Notes under the pieces: generated by a model
Told to the model about the DNA's origin: nothing
Seen by the model: the letters and a program-made list of their open reading frames with translations, nothing else
Databases searched by the model: none
Source: CANJIV01 sp046330225
GTDB taxonomy: Bacteria > Actinomycetota > Thermoleophilia > Solirubrobacterales > Solirubrobacteraceae
Assembly: GCA_046330225.1 (NCBI GenBank)
Contig: JAXLTD010000001.1
Coordinates: 620,001-684,000 of the forward strand
Length of the DNA: 64,000 bases
Direction: 5' to 3'
Made by a program: the position numbers and the translations under genes
Shown here: positions 1 to 8,314 of the stretch, piece by piece
Position numbering within the stretch: position 1 is the stretch's first letter
How the letters are laid out: each line of letters opens with the position of its first letter

Positions 1-107
1 GCGCCCATCACCGCCTGCACGCCGACGGGGCCGCCCAGCCCCCGACCGCGTCCGCGCCCGCGGGGTTCCGTGCGGCGCTGCCCTACGAGTTCTGGGAGCA
101 CGAGGCC

Positions 108-875
108 GTGTTCGAGATCGAGGACCTGACGGTCTCCTACGCCGGCCGCCCCGCCGTGGCCGGCGTCTCGATGGCCATGCACGAGCTGGAGATCACCGCG
201 CTGATCGGCCCGTCGGGGTGCGGCAAGAGCACGCTGCTGCGCAGCTTGAACCGCCTGACCGAGCTCGTGCCGGGCTCGGAGACCTCGGGCCGGATCCGCT
301 ACCGCGGCGCCGACGCCCTTGCGCCCCAGGCCGACCCGGTCGCCCTGCGCCGCCGCGTCGGCCTCGTCGCGCAGCGACCGGCGCCGTTTCGCGGCTCGAT
401 CTTCGACAACGTCGCCTTCGGTCTCAAGATCCACCACCGGCACGCCGATCTCGACGCCGCCGTCGAGTTCGCGCTGCGCCGCTGCGGACTGTGGGAGGAG
501 GTCGGCGGGCGCCTGCGGGCGAGCGCCGCCGGGCTCTCGCTCGGGCAGCAGCAGCGCCTCTGCATCGCTCGGGCCGTCGCGGTCGAGCCCGACGTCCTGC
601 TCCTCGACGAGCCCTGCGCGGCGCTCGATCCGATCTCGACCGGCCGCATCGAGGACCTCCTGCTTGCCCTGCGCGACCACCTGACCGTCGTGATCGTCAC
701 CCACAACATGCAGCAGGCCGCCCGGATCTCGGACGTGACCGCGGTGCTCCTCTCCGGGAATCGCGACGACGCGGGCGGACCAGGGCGGCTGGTCGAATAC
801 GATGCGACCGAACGGGTGTTCACCGATCCGGCGGATGCCCGGACCGCCGCGTACGTGACTGGGAGGCTGGGCTGA
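108..875 (+). CDS. pstB: PstB-like phosphate ABC transporter ATPase (first copy)
   Basis: This is the nucleotide-binding subunit of a phosphate-type ABC importer and would couple ATP hydrolysis to Pi uptake at the inner face of the membrane. Visible motifs are Walker A GPSGCGKST (residues 34-42), the Q-loop region around GLVAQRP, Walker B LLLDEP (about 163-169) and the H-loop THNMQQA. The ABC signature reads LSLGQQQR (143-150) instead of the usual LSGGQQQR, so one invariant glycine is leucine. The GTG start at 108 is a guess: the same frame stays open back to base 1 with protein-like sequence (FRAALPYEFWEHEA), so the true start may lie left of the window. It is followed by phoU after 2 nt. 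A second, fully canonical pstB closes the operon downstream, so this copy could be specialised or redundant. Confidence 0.88.
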   Translation: MFEIEDLTVSYAGRPAVAGVSMAMHELEITALIGPSGCGKSTLLRSLNRLTELVPGSETSGRIRYRGADALAPQADPVALRRRVGLVAQRPAPFRGSIFDNVAFGLKIHHRHADLDAAVEFALRRCGLWEEVGGRLRASAAGLSLGQQQRLCIARAVAVEPDVLLLDEPCAALDPISTGRIEDLLLALRDHLTVVIVTHNMQQAARISDVTAVLLSGNRDDAGGPGRLVEYDATERVFTDPADARTAAYVTGRLG

Positions 876-877
876 AG

Positions 878-1561
878 ATGGAGACGCGCCACGGATTCAC
901 CGAGCAGCTGCGGGGCCTCGAGCAGCAGACGCTCGAGGGCTTCGACTTCGTGATCCAGAGCCTCGACCGCACGATGGAGGCGCTCAATCACCGCGACATC
1001 GAGCTGGCGAGCATCGTGATCGCCGACGATGACCGGATCGACGGCCGCTACCTGGAGGTGCACCAGGGCGTGCTGACGCTGCTGGCGCTTCAGTCCCCGG
1101 TCGCCACGGACCTGCGGATCGTGGCGGCGCTGCTGCACGTGGTGAAGCACCTCGAGCGCATGGGCGACCAGTGCGTGAACATCTGCAAGCTCCTGCCGCT
1201 CGCCGGCCACGAGCCGCCGGTCGATGCGGAGCTCATGCAGAAGATCGACCGCATGGGTGTCACGACGCGGTCGATGGTCCAGCAGTCGAAGCTCGCCTTC
1301 GAGTCGCGCGACGCCGGCGCGGCGGAGGACCTCGTTCGCCAGGACGACGAAGTTGACCGGCTCAACCGCGAGATCTTCCGGCGGGCGCTGGAGATCGGCG
1401 ACGACGTCGACATGCGGGAATGGGCGATGCTCATGATCCTCATCGCCCGCTGCCTCGAGCGCATCGGCGACAACGCGATCGACATCGGGGAGCACGCGGC
1501 CTTCGTGGCGACGGGCCTCTTCCGCGAGTTCGAGGACGCCTCGGGCCAGAGCCCGGGCTAG
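878..1561 (+). CDS. phoU: PhoU phosphate-signalling protein
   Basis: PhoU is a cytoplasmic all-alpha protein that links the Pst transporter to the PhoR-type sensor and restrains phosphate-starvation signalling. The 227-residue length and the two repeated three-helix bundles fit the family. The repeats show the characteristic acidic, metal-binding patches: LERMGDQCVNICK in the first half and LERIGDNAIDIGEH in the second. The ATG at 878 lies 2 nt after the stop of the upstream pstB-like gene, so the two are co-transcribed. Here phoU precedes pstS, whereas in many bacteria it closes the operon. No PhoR/PhoB pair is present in the window. Confidence 0.95.
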   Translation: METRHGFTEQLRGLEQQTLEGFDFVIQSLDRTMEALNHRDIELASIVIADDDRIDGRYLEVHQGVLTLLALQSPVATDLRIVAALLHVVKHLERMGDQCVNICKLLPLAGHEPPVDAELMQKIDRMGVTTRSMVQQSKLAFESRDAGAAEDLVRQDDEVDRLNREIFRRALEIGDDVDMREWAMLMILIARCLERIGDNAIDIGEHAAFVATGLFREFEDASGQSPG

Positions 1562-1593
1562 ACGGCTGAGCCAATTCGGCCCGTTTTTCGGGC

Positions 1594-1620
1594 GTTCACG
1601 GGCTTTCACGCCATGTTCAC
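1594..1620 (+). promoter_or_regulatory. PHO-box-like triple repeat upstream of pstS
   Basis: Three TTCAC units (two of them GTTCAC) start at 1595, 1605 and 1616, i.e. at 10-11-nt spacing on one helix face. They lie about 80 nt upstream of the pstS start. Actinobacterial PhoP binds tandem GTTCACC-type direct repeats of 11 nt, so this is a good candidate operator for phosphate-starvation induction of pstSCAB. No protein-binding evidence exists here; the call rests on spacing, motif and context. Confidence 0.6.
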
Positions 1621-1698
1621 ATCGCGCCCCGATACGGCTGACACTCTCCTGCCGCCCATGCGGAACCGCTCCGGTTCCCCACACGACAAGGAGATGAT

Positions 1699-2799
1699 GT
1701 GAGGACACGTCCAACTCGGATGGTCGCCGCGGTCGGTGCCGCCGGCCTGCTCGCCTTCGGCGCAGCCGCCTGTGGCAGCGACAGCAACAGCGACACGACC
1801 ACCGGAGGCGGCGCCTCCGGCGGCACGATCAACGGGTCGGGCTCGACCTTCGCCGCGCCGATCTACCAGCAGTGGGGGAGCGCCCTCAAGGGCCAGGGCC
1901 TGACCGTCAACTACCAGGGCGTCGGCTCCGGGCAGGGCATCTCCGAGCTCACCGCAGGCACCGTCAACTTCGCCGGCACCGATCCGCCGATGAAGCCGGA
2001 GGAGATCACGGCGGCCGAGAAGAAGGGCTCTCCGCCCCTGCACTTCCCGACGGCGCTCGGCGCCATCACGATTTCCTACAACGTGCAGGGCATCGACAAC
2101 GGCCTGAAGCTCACCGGGCCCGTGATCGGCGACATCTTCCTCGGGAAGATCAAGAAGTGGAACGACCCGGCGATCGCGGCGCTGAACCCCGGAGTGAGCC
2201 TGCCGTCGACTGACATCACGGTCGTGCACCGCTCCGACTCGTCGGGCACCACGAAGGGCTTCACCGGCTACCTCTCCGACGTGAACCCGGCGTGGGCCAA
2301 GCAGGTCGGCTCGGACAAGATCGTCAAGTGGCCGACGGGCACCGGCGCCAAGGGCAACGACGGTGTCGCTGCCGCCGTGAAGCAGACGCCCGGCTCGGTC
2401 GGCTACGTCGAGCAGGCCTACGCGCTGCAGAACAAGTTCACGGTCGCGGACGTCAAGAACAAGGCCGGCAAGTTCGTCGCGCCGACGCTCGAGTCCACGA
2501 CGGCTGCCGCCGAGAAGCTCACGGTGCCGGCCAACCTGCAGTTCACGGTCAAGGACACCGGCAACCCGGCCGCGTACCCGATCACGTCCCAGACGTTCGT
2601 GGTCGCCTTCACCGACGCCTGCAAGGCCGGCTTCTCGGAGCAGGTCGCCAACGGCATCAAGCAGTTCCTGACGTACGGGCTGGGCGACGGGCAGGCCGTC
2701 CTCGCGCAGCTGCAGTACGCCAAGCTGCCGGCCAGCATCGACAGCCAGGCCAAGGCGCAGATCGGCAAGCTGGTCTGCAACGGGAAGCCTCTGTCCTAG
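1699..2799 (+). CDS. pstS: Phosphate-binding lipoprotein PstS
   Basis: This is the extracytoplasmic phosphate receptor of the Pst system. An N-terminal basic and hydrophobic signal ends at a lipobox-like AAAC with Cys25, so the mature protein should be lipid-anchored; a low-complexity Ser/Asp/Thr/Gly linker follows. The periplasmic-binding-protein fold carries typical PstS phosphate-loop sequences such as GSGSTFAAP near the mature N-terminus and HRSDSSGTTKGF mid-protein. Length 366 aa is normal. The GTG start is chosen because AAGGAG lies 5 nt upstream (1688-1693). A 137-nt gap with a PHO-box-like repeat precedes it, so it probably begins its own transcript. pstC starts on the base after its stop codon. 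Confidence 0.96.
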   Translation: MRTRPTRMVAAVGAAGLLAFGAAACGSDSNSDTTTGGGASGGTINGSGSTFAAPIYQQWGSALKGQGLTVNYQGVGSGQGISELTAGTVNFAGTDPPMKPEEITAAEKKGSPPLHFPTALGAITISYNVQGIDNGLKLTGPVIGDIFLGKIKKWNDPAIAALNPGVSLPSTDITVVHRSDSSGTTKGFTGYLSDVNPAWAKQVGSDKIVKWPTGTGAKGNDGVAAAVKQTPGSVGYVEQAYALQNKFTVADVKNKAGKFVAPTLESTTAAAEKLTVPANLQFTVKDTGNPAAYPITSQTFVVAFTDACKAGFSEQVANGIKQFLTYGLGDGQAVLAQLQYAKLPASIDSQAKAQIGKLVCNGKPLS

Positions 2800-3840
2800 A
2801 TGGAGGCAGGCAGCCTCACGCCTCTGCCCGGCGGCGGCCGCTCGGTTCTCGAGCGGTCGCCGCTGGCGCGGCTGCCCGACCGGGCGCTCTTCTGGATCCT
2901 GTCCGCCCTGTCGTTCGGGATCCTCGCGCTCCTGGTCTTCTTCTTCACGAAGCTGGCCATCGAGTCCAGCGACGTCTTCCAGAAGGAAGGCTTCACCAGC
3001 TTCGTCTTCTCGAACGACTGGAACCCGAGCAAGTCCCAGTTCGGCGCCTTCGCCCTGGTCTTCGGCTCGATCGTGACGTCGGCCCTGGCGCTGATCATCG
3101 GAGTCCCGATCGCGGTGGCCACGGCGATCTTCATCGTCGAGCTCTGCCCGGTCCGGCTCAAGGGCCCGCTCACGGTGCTCGTCGAGCTGCTGGCGGCCGT
3201 CCCGTCGGTCGTCTACGGCCTCTGGGGCGTCTTCTTCCTCATCCCCAAGCTGCGTCCCGCCGAGCAGTGGGCCGCGGACACCTTCTCGTTCCTGCCCTGG
3301 GTCGGCGGCACGGTTGCCGGCCCCAGCTACTTCATCGCCGGCCTGATCCTGGCGATCATGATCCTGCCGATCGTCTCGGCGATCTCGCGCGAAGTGATCG
3401 CCACGGTGCCGACGGACCACAAGGAGGCGGCGCTCGCCCTGGGCGCCACGCGCTGGGAGATGATCCGCACGGCCGTCCTGCCCTACTCGCGCGCCGGCAT
3501 CAGCGGCGCAGCGATGCTCGGCCTCGGCCGGGCGCTCGGCGAGACGATCGCCGTCCTGCTGGTGATCGGCAACGCGCCCCAGATCGGCGACCAGATCTTC
3601 GCCCAGGGCTACACGCTGGCCGCGGTGATCGCCAACGAGTTCGGCGAGGCCTCGACGATCCCGCTCTACAGCTCGGCGCTGTTCGCGTGCGGCCTGCTGC
3701 TGTTCGTCGTCACGCTGATCGTGAACGCGATTGCCCGCTACGTCGTGCGGCTCGGCGACCCTGACGTGCGCGCGCGCCGGGCAAAGAAGCGGACCGAGCG
3801 CGCGGCCAGGAAGGCCGCAGCGGCGGAGGGCCAGGCATGA
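2800..3840 (+). CDS. pstC: Phosphate ABC transporter permease PstC
   Basis: PstC is one of the two membrane permeases that form the phosphate channel with PstA. An N-terminal transmembrane segment (about residues 29-52) precedes an extracytoplasmic loop and then a MetI-type permease core with the cytoplasmic EAA loop (EAALALGATRWEM, about 209-221) that docks on PstB. The length of 346 aa is usual. The ATG directly abuts the pstS stop codon and the 3' end overlaps pstA by 4 nt (ATGA), so translational coupling across pstS-pstC-pstA is expected. The C-terminal tail is rich in Arg, Lys and Ala, as expected for a cytoplasmic end. Confidence 0.96.
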   Translation: MEAGSLTPLPGGGRSVLERSPLARLPDRALFWILSALSFGILALLVFFFTKLAIESSDVFQKEGFTSFVFSNDWNPSKSQFGAFALVFGSIVTSALALIIGVPIAVATAIFIVELCPVRLKGPLTVLVELLAAVPSVVYGLWGVFFLIPKLRPAEQWAADTFSFLPWVGGTVAGPSYFIAGLILAIMILPIVSAISREVIATVPTDHKEAALALGATRWEMIRTAVLPYSRAGISGAAMLGLGRALGETIAVLLVIGNAPQIGDQIFAQGYTLAAVIANEFGEASTIPLYSSALFACGLLLFVVTLIVNAIARYVVRLGDPDVRARRAKKRTERAARKAAAAEGQA

Positions 3841-4712
3841 GCACGACCGCACTCGTGCCGCCGAGCGCCCGCCGGCGCCGCACCGACAAGATCATGCGGG
3901 GCACGCTCGTGGTGGCCACGGCGATCGCGCTCGTGCCGCTCGTGCTGGTCATCTGGTACCTGCTCAAGCAGGGCCTCTCGCAGATCAGCATCGACTTCTT
4001 CACGACCGATCCGACCGGCAACTTCATCGGCGACATCGGCGGGATCAAGAGCGCGATCCTCGGCACGCTGACGATGGTCGCGCTCGCGACCGTCATCTCG
4101 ATCCCGATCGGCATCGCGGTCGCCGTCTGGCTGGTCGAGTACGGCAAGGGCACGAAGCCGGCGGCGGTCATCCGCTACCTCATCGACGTGATGACCGGGG
4201 TGCCGTCGGTCGTCTTCGGCCTGTTCGTCTACGTCACGCTCGTCGAGGCCCAGGTGGGCGGCAGCGGCTTCGCCGCCTGGAAGGGATCGATCGCGATCTC
4301 GCTGCTGATGCTGCCGATCGTCGCGCGCTCGGCGGAGGTGGTCCTGCTCCTCGTTCCGGACGGGCTGCGCGAGGCGGCCCTGGCCCTGGGCGCGCCGCGC
4401 TGGCGCGTCGTGGCCCGGGTCGTGCTGCCCACGGCACTCCCCGGGCTCGTCACCGGATCGCTCCTCGCCGTGGCCCGCGGGGCGGGGGAAACGGCCCCGC
4501 TGCTCTTCACGGTGCAGGCCACGCTCGGGACGTCCTTCAACCTCAGCGAGCGCATGAACAGCCTGCCGCTCGAGATCTTCAACGACATCCAGAGCCCCAA
4601 TCCCGAGGTCGTCCAGCGGGCCTGGGGAGCCGCCCTGACGCTCGTCGCCCTCGTGCTCGCACTAACCTTGGTCGCGCGGTTCATCGCGCGAAGGAGCCAG
4701 TTCGCCACATGA
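3837..4712 (+). CDS. pstA: Phosphate ABC transporter permease PstA
   Basis: PstA is the second membrane permease of the Pst importer. It shows an N-terminal hydrophobic helix (residues about 20-42), further membrane helices and an EAA loop (EAALALGAPRWRV, starting near residue 179). The 291-aa length is typical. Its ATG overlaps the pstC stop by 4 nt. Its own stop is overlapped by the ATG of pstB (ATGA at 4709-4712), so pstSCAB is one tightly coupled unit. Confidence 0.96.
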   Translation: MSTTALVPPSARRRRTDKIMRGTLVVATAIALVPLVLVIWYLLKQGLSQISIDFFTTDPTGNFIGDIGGIKSAILGTLTMVALATVISIPIGIAVAVWLVEYGKGTKPAAVIRYLIDVMTGVPSVVFGLFVYVTLVEAQVGGSGFAAWKGSIAISLLMLPIVARSAEVVLLLVPDGLREAALALGAPRWRVVARVVLPTALPGLVTGSLLAVARGAGETAPLLFTVQATLGTSFNLSERMNSLPLEIFNDIQSPNPEVVQRAWGAALTLVALVLALTLVARFIARRSQFAT

Positions 4713-5626
4713 ACCCGCCGGAGACTCACATGACCACGCCAGCCCAAGGCCCCGACGGACCCCCCGATCCGGTCGCTCCAGCCGAGCCGGCGGCCGGGGG
4801 CGTCCCCACGGCGCGGCCCTCGGTGCCGACCCCCGTGGCCGCGCCCGCCGACGGGCGGCCCGCCGCCGCGGGCGGCCACAGCATCACGGTCCGTGACCTG
4901 CACGCCTACTACGGGGACGTGCACGCGATCAGGGGGGTGAGCATCGACTACGCGCCCAACCAGGTCACCGGCATGATCGGCCCGTCGGGCTGCGGCAAGT
5001 CGACGGTGCTGCGTTGCCTGAACCGGATGCACGAGGAGATCGTCGGCGCGCGGGCGACCGGAACGGTCCTCCTCGACGACGCCGACATCTACGCCAAGGA
5101 GGTCGACGTCGTTGCCGTGCGCCGCGCCGTCGGCATGGTCTTCCAGAAGCCCAACCCGTTCCCGACCATGTCGATCTTCGACAACGTCGCGGCCGGGGTG
5201 AAGCTGGCCGGCGCCAAGAAGGGCGACACAAAGGATCTCGTGGAGAAGTCGCTGCGCGGCGCCGGACTCTGGGACGAGGTCAAGGACCGGCTCGACGAGC
5301 CCGGCATCGGCCTGTCGGGCGGCCAGCAGCAGCGGCTGTGCATCGCGCGCACCATCGCGGTCGAGCCCGAGGTGATCCTCATGGACGAGCCGTGCTCGGC
5401 GCTGGATCCGATCGCCACCCTGAAGATCGAGGAGCTCATTCACGAGCTCAAGACCGAGTTCACGATCATCATCGTCACGCACAACATGCAGCAGGCGGCG
5501 CGCGTCGCGGACTCGACCGGATTCTTCCTCCTCGGCGAGCTGATCGAGTTCGACTCGACCGAGACGATCTTCACGAACCCCGGGGACTCCCGCACCGAGG
5601 AGTACGTGTCCGGGAAGTTCGGCTAG
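4709..5626 (+). CDS. pstB: Phosphate ABC transporter ATPase PstB (second copy)
   Basis: This is the canonical ATPase of the Pst importer. It carries Walker A GPSGCGKST (residues 91-99), QKPNPFP Q-loop, signature LSGGQQQR (from 202), Walker B VILMDEP (222-228) and switch histidine in THNMQQA. An unusual Pro/Ala-rich N-terminal extension of about 60 residues precedes the ABC domain. The ATG at 4709 overlaps the pstA stop and has AAGGAG 12 nt upstream. A second in-frame ATG at 4730 (GGAG 7 nt upstream) would trim only part of the extension. Its TAG stop overlaps the stop of the convergent DJ-1-family gene by 2 nt. Confidence 0.95.
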   Translation: MNPPETHMTTPAQGPDGPPDPVAPAEPAAGGVPTARPSVPTPVAAPADGRPAAAGGHSITVRDLHAYYGDVHAIRGVSIDYAPNQVTGMIGPSGCGKSTVLRCLNRMHEEIVGARATGTVLLDDADIYAKEVDVVAVRRAVGMVFQKPNPFPTMSIFDNVAAGVKLAGAKKGDTKDLVEKSLRGAGLWDEVKDRLDEPGIGLSGGQQQRLCIARTIAVEPEVILMDEPCSALDPIATLKIEELIHELKTEFTIIIVTHNMQQAARVADSTGFFLLGELIEFDSTETIFTNPGDSRTEEYVSGKFG

Positions 5627-6231
5627 GGCCCGGCGGCGACGGGTCCCGCGGCCGGCGGCGGGTACTCCATGACCGCCCCGATCCGCTCCCGCGCTGCGGC
5701 GCCCCAGTAGCGCTCCACGAGGTAGAGGCCGAGGTCGAGCGCTGACGCCACCCCGCCGGCCGTCACGACGACGCCGTCCTCGACGATGCGCTCGCCCCGG
5801 ACGACCTCGCGGCAGTGCGGCGCGAGCTCGTCGAGCGCGAGGTGGTGCGTCGTGGCCCGCTTGCGCTTGAGCAGCCCCGCCGAGCCGAGGAGCAGGGCGC
5901 CCGTGCAGACGCTCGCCAGGGCGCGCCCCGACCCCCAGCCCCGCAGGTACTCGAGCAGACGCTCGTCGTGCTGGAGGCGCCGCGTCCCGGCCCCGCCGGG
6001 GACGACGAGCAGGTCAAAGCGCTTGAGGTCCTCGTACACGCCATCCGGGACGATCGTCAGCCCCGTCTCGTCCTCGATCGAGGCTTTCGTGCCGATCACC
6101 CGCACCGTCACGTCGCGGTCGATCCCCATCGGCGCGACCCGGCGCAGCGGGTCGTACGCGCCGACGAGATCGAGCAGCGTGAGCCCGGGGAACGCGAGGA
6201 AGGCGATATGGCGAATGGCCTGGTCCGGCAT
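5623..6231 (-). CDS. DJ-1/PfpI family protein
   Basis: This cytoplasmic protein has the DJ-1/PfpI (glutamine-amidotransferase-like) fold. The nucleophile elbow SVCTGALLLG contains Cys109, and the preceding VVPGGAGTR loop is typical of the isonitrile-hydratase/GlxA branch. Length is 202 aa with no AraC-type DNA-binding domain, so it is more likely an enzyme or chaperone-like member than a transcription factor; the substrate cannot be deduced. The start at 6231 is preferred over an in-frame upstream Met at 6318 because a TACCAT -10 hexamer lies 9 nt ahead of it and the upstream stretch is Pro/Ala filler. It converges on pstB with a 2-nt overlap of stop codons. Confidence 0.85.
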   Translation of the reverse strand: MPDQAIRHIAFLAFPGLTLLDLVGAYDPLRRVAPMGIDRDVTVRVIGTKASIEDETGLTIVPDGVYEDLKRFDLLVVPGGAGTRRLQHDERLLEYLRGWGSGRALASVCTGALLLGSAGLLKRKRATTHHLALDELAPHCREVVRGERIVEDGVVVTAGGVASALDLGLYLVERYWGAAARERIGAVMEYPPPAAGPVAAGP

Positions 6232-6240
6232 GGCGGCGCG

Positions 6241-6246
6241 ATGGTA
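6241..6246 (-). promoter_or_regulatory. -10 hexamer of the DJ-1/PfpI gene
   Basis: TACCAT on the minus strand, 9 nt before the ATG at 6231; supports that start and a leaderless or near-leaderless mRNA. Confidence 0.45.
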
Positions 6247-6326
6247 GATGACCGGCCTGGCCCCCGGTCCGGGGCTTGGCGGGGGCTTGGGCGGCGCTTG
6301 GGCGGGCGGGGCGCACACTGGCCCGC

Positions 6327-6521
6327 ATGTTCACCACTGGAATGATCATCATCGGGTCCCTCTGGGGGGTCGTCACGGCGTCGCTCCTCGGCCTGCTGGG
6401 CTGGGCTGCCGCCGCGGACGGGCGGGAGGCACGCGCCGGCGCCCGCCAGTCGGCGGCGACGGTCGCGGGCGGCAGGGCCCCCTCGCTCCTGAGCGGGGAC
6501 GCGCCGGGCTCGGAGGTCTAG
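6327..6521 (+). CDS. Small single-pass membrane protein, function unknown
   Basis: I do not recognise this 64-residue product. Residues 5-29 form one strongly hydrophobic helix rich in Ile, Leu and Gly, followed by a short basic/Ala-rich tail, so it should be a one-pass inner-membrane peptide. No ribosome-binding site is visible; a CACACT sequence 7 nt before the ATG could be a weak -10 element. It lies alone between a divergent DJ-1-family gene and the response regulator. The call is moderate because short frames of this kind arise by chance in such GC-rich DNA. Confidence 0.4.
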   Translation: MFTTGMIIIGSLWGVVTASLLGLLGWAAAADGREARAGARQSAATVAGGRAPSLLSGDAPGSEV

Positions 6522-6645
6522 CGGTCCCCCGCTGCCGAAACGCCCTTCCAGAGCGGGGAATTCCGAGGGTCCTGTGCGGGTCCGGGCCGCTGTGAAAAGG
6601 CTGTAATTGCGGCGCCTTACGGACTTGAATCCGCTTCAGCCTGGA

Positions 6646-6651
6646 TAGACT
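6646..6651 (+). promoter_or_regulatory. -10 hexamer of the response-regulator gene
   Basis: TAGACT ends 8 nt before the GTG at 6660; TTGAAT at 6625-6630 could be the -35 (15-nt spacer). The transcript should start at or very near the start codon. Confidence 0.55.
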
Positions 6652-6659
6652 GCCGTCCT

Positions 6660-7526
6660 GTGACCGCACCGATCACCGTCCCCGGCGGAGCTTCCGGGGA
6701 GCTGCGAGCGGCCAGCCAGGGATCAGCGACGATCCGCCTGGCCGTGCTCGACTCGGACACCGGGTTCCTCCAGGTCCTGACCAAGCGCCTCGACGGCATC
6801 GGCTGGCAGTACCGCATCCTGGCCAGCGCCGTGCCGCTCGACACGATCGTCGCGATGCGCCTGAACGCGATCGTCGTCGACCTGGCCACGCTCGGCCCCC
6901 AGGGCTGGTCCTATCTCGAGCGGCTGTGCGCGACGCTCCCCGGCCTCGGCGTCGTGGTCTGCACCGGCCAGTCCTCGGTCGCCCAGCGCGTCCGGGGCCT
7001 GCGGCTCGGCGCCGATGACTGGATGACGAAGCCGTGCCATCCCGAAGAGCTCATCGCCCGCGTCGAGGCCGTCGTGCGCCGCCGGCGCCGCGCCGAAGCC
7101 CCCGCGGATGCCGCACCCACGATCACCGGCGAGCTGGAGATCCGGCCCGATCAGTTCCAGGCCTTCGTCGGCGGCCGCTCGATCGAGCTGACCCGCCGCG
7201 AGTTCGAGCTCATCCGCCTGCTCGCGGACGCGCAGGGGCAGGTCCTCGAGCGCGAGGAGATCTACCAGCGGGTCTGGGGGTACGCGATGGCCCGTGGCGA
7301 TCGGTCGGTGGACGTCTTCGTGCGCAAGCTGCGCCAGAAGCTCGAGCGCGCCTCGCCGCAGTGGCGCTACATCCACACGCACTTCGGCATCGGCTACCGG
7401 TTCGCCCCCGAGCCGGGCGAAGGCGCGGAAAGCGCCGACGCCGTGCCCGCGCCGGCGCCGCGCGCCGAGGGGTCCGAGCTGGCCGCGCCGCTCGAGGCAG
7501 CCGAGCTGCCCGCCGCTGCGCGGTAG
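6660..7526 (+). CDS. OmpR/PhoB-type response regulator
   Basis: This is a two-component DNA-binding regulator. The receiver domain has the acidic pair Asp31/Asp33, phospho-acceptor Asp74 (in IVVDLATLG), Thr102 and Lys124 (TKP). The C-terminal winged helix (about residues 165-262) carries the family hallmarks SVDVFVRKLRQKL and GIGYRF. A further 25 residues of Ala/Pro/Glu-rich tail follow. There is no histidine kinase next to it, so it is an orphan regulator and its stimulus is unknown. The GTG start is set by the -10 hexamer 8 nt upstream. Confidence 0.92.
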   Translation: MTAPITVPGGASGELRAASQGSATIRLAVLDSDTGFLQVLTKRLDGIGWQYRILASAVPLDTIVAMRLNAIVVDLATLGPQGWSYLERLCATLPGLGVVVCTGQSSVAQRVRGLRLGADDWMTKPCHPEELIARVEAVVRRRRRAEAPADAAPTITGELEIRPDQFQAFVGGRSIELTRREFELIRLLADAQGQVLEREEIYQRVWGYAMARGDRSVDVFVRKLRQKLERASPQWRYIHTHFGIGYRFAPEPGEGAESADAVPAPAPRAEGSELAAPLEAAELPAAAR

Positions 7527-7529
7527 CCT
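7524..7529 (+). promoter_or_regulatory. -10 hexamer overlapping the regulator stop codon
   Basis: TAGCCT, whose TAG is the stop codon of the response regulator, ends 7 nt before the GTG at 7537. Confidence 0.5.
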
Positions 7530-7536
7530 CTGCGGC

Positions 7537-7896
7537 GTGAAGGCCGCGCGCAACGTCGCGATCATCCTCGTGCTCGCCGCCGCGGTGGCGTTCCTGCCCG
7601 CGGCGGGCCTGGCCGCCGACCTGCTCGGCTGGCTCGTGAGCGCGATCTTCCTCGGCTCGCTCGCCTGGTTCGCCGCGCGGATGTACCGGCAGTTCCAGCC
7701 GGAGATCATGGGGCTGGGCGACCAGGTGCGGGGGCTGCTCTACGGCTCGCTTGCCGTGATGGCGCTCACGCTGTCGGCCTCCAAGCGGCTGCTGGAGACC
7801 CCGGCGGGCACCATTGCATGGTGCGCGCTGCTCGCCGCGGCGGTGGCCGGGCTCGTGGCCGTCGTGCGGCACTGGCGCGCCGACCGCGCCTACTGA
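7537..7896 (+). CDS. Small four-helix membrane protein, function unknown
   Basis: The 119-residue product has two hydrophobic pairs: roughly residues 7-46 (two helices with a short turn) and 65-110 (two helices). Between them lies a polar stretch with MYRQFQPEIMG, and the tail is basic. No enzyme motif is visible. The GTG start follows a TAGCCT -10 by 7 nt. It is not clearly part of the Tad-like operon that begins 76 nt downstream, although it points the same way. Confidence 0.65.
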   Translation: MKAARNVAIILVLAAAVAFLPAAGLAADLLGWLVSAIFLGSLAWFAARMYRQFQPEIMGLGDQVRGLLYGSLAVMALTLSASKRLLETPAGTIAWCALLAAAVAGLVAVVRHWRADRAY

Positions 7897-7972
7897 GTTC
7901 CGCGCGCCGGCCTGCGCGCATCCGTGACGGTCTCGTGTAGCGGCGTCACGCGCCGCCCGGGACGGTGGGGCC

Positions 7973-8314
7973 ATGACCCGAATCGCGTCCGAGCGCGGCC
8001 AGGCCGCCGTGGAACTCGTGGCCGTCCTTCCTGCCGTGGCCTTGCTGGCCGCGCTGGCGTGGCAGGCCGCGCTCGCCGGTCAGGCCGTGTGGCTGGCCGG
8101 GGCAGCCGCCCGCGCGGCGGCGCGGGCGCGCTTCGTCGGCGCTGACCCGGCGGCTGCGGCCCGGCGGGTGCTTCCGGGCCGGCTGGCTGACGGCGTGCGG
8201 GTTCGCGCCGCCGGGTCCGACGGGGCGGTGCGAGTCGCCGTCCGGGTCCCGTCGGTGGCGGGCGGCACGCTGGGAACCGTCGAGGCCGACGCGCGGCTGG
8301 GGCCGCGGCCGTGA
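7973..8314 (+). CDS. TadE-like pseudopilin/assembly protein
   Basis: The N-terminus RGQAAVELVAVLP followed by a hydrophobic helix (residues about 10-34) is the signature of TadE-family proteins, which are membrane-anchored and processed like type IV prepilins in Flp pilus loci. The remaining 75 residues form a short extracellular domain. Its stop is overlapped by the GTG of the next TadE-like gene (GTGA at 8311-8314). The rest of a tad locus (tadA ATPase, tadB/C platform, cpaB/C) is not in this window, so it is either elsewhere or this module works without it. Confidence 0.78.
   Translation: MTRIASERGQAAVELVAVLPAVALLAALAWQAALAGQAVWLAGAAARAAARARFVGADPAAAARRVLPGRLADGVRVRAAGSDGAVRVAVRVPSVAGGTLGTVEADARLGPRP

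Noticed and set aside
1606..3852. 748-codon open frame antisense to pstS-pstC
   Set aside because: Shadow frame; pstS and pstC are clear on the plus strand.
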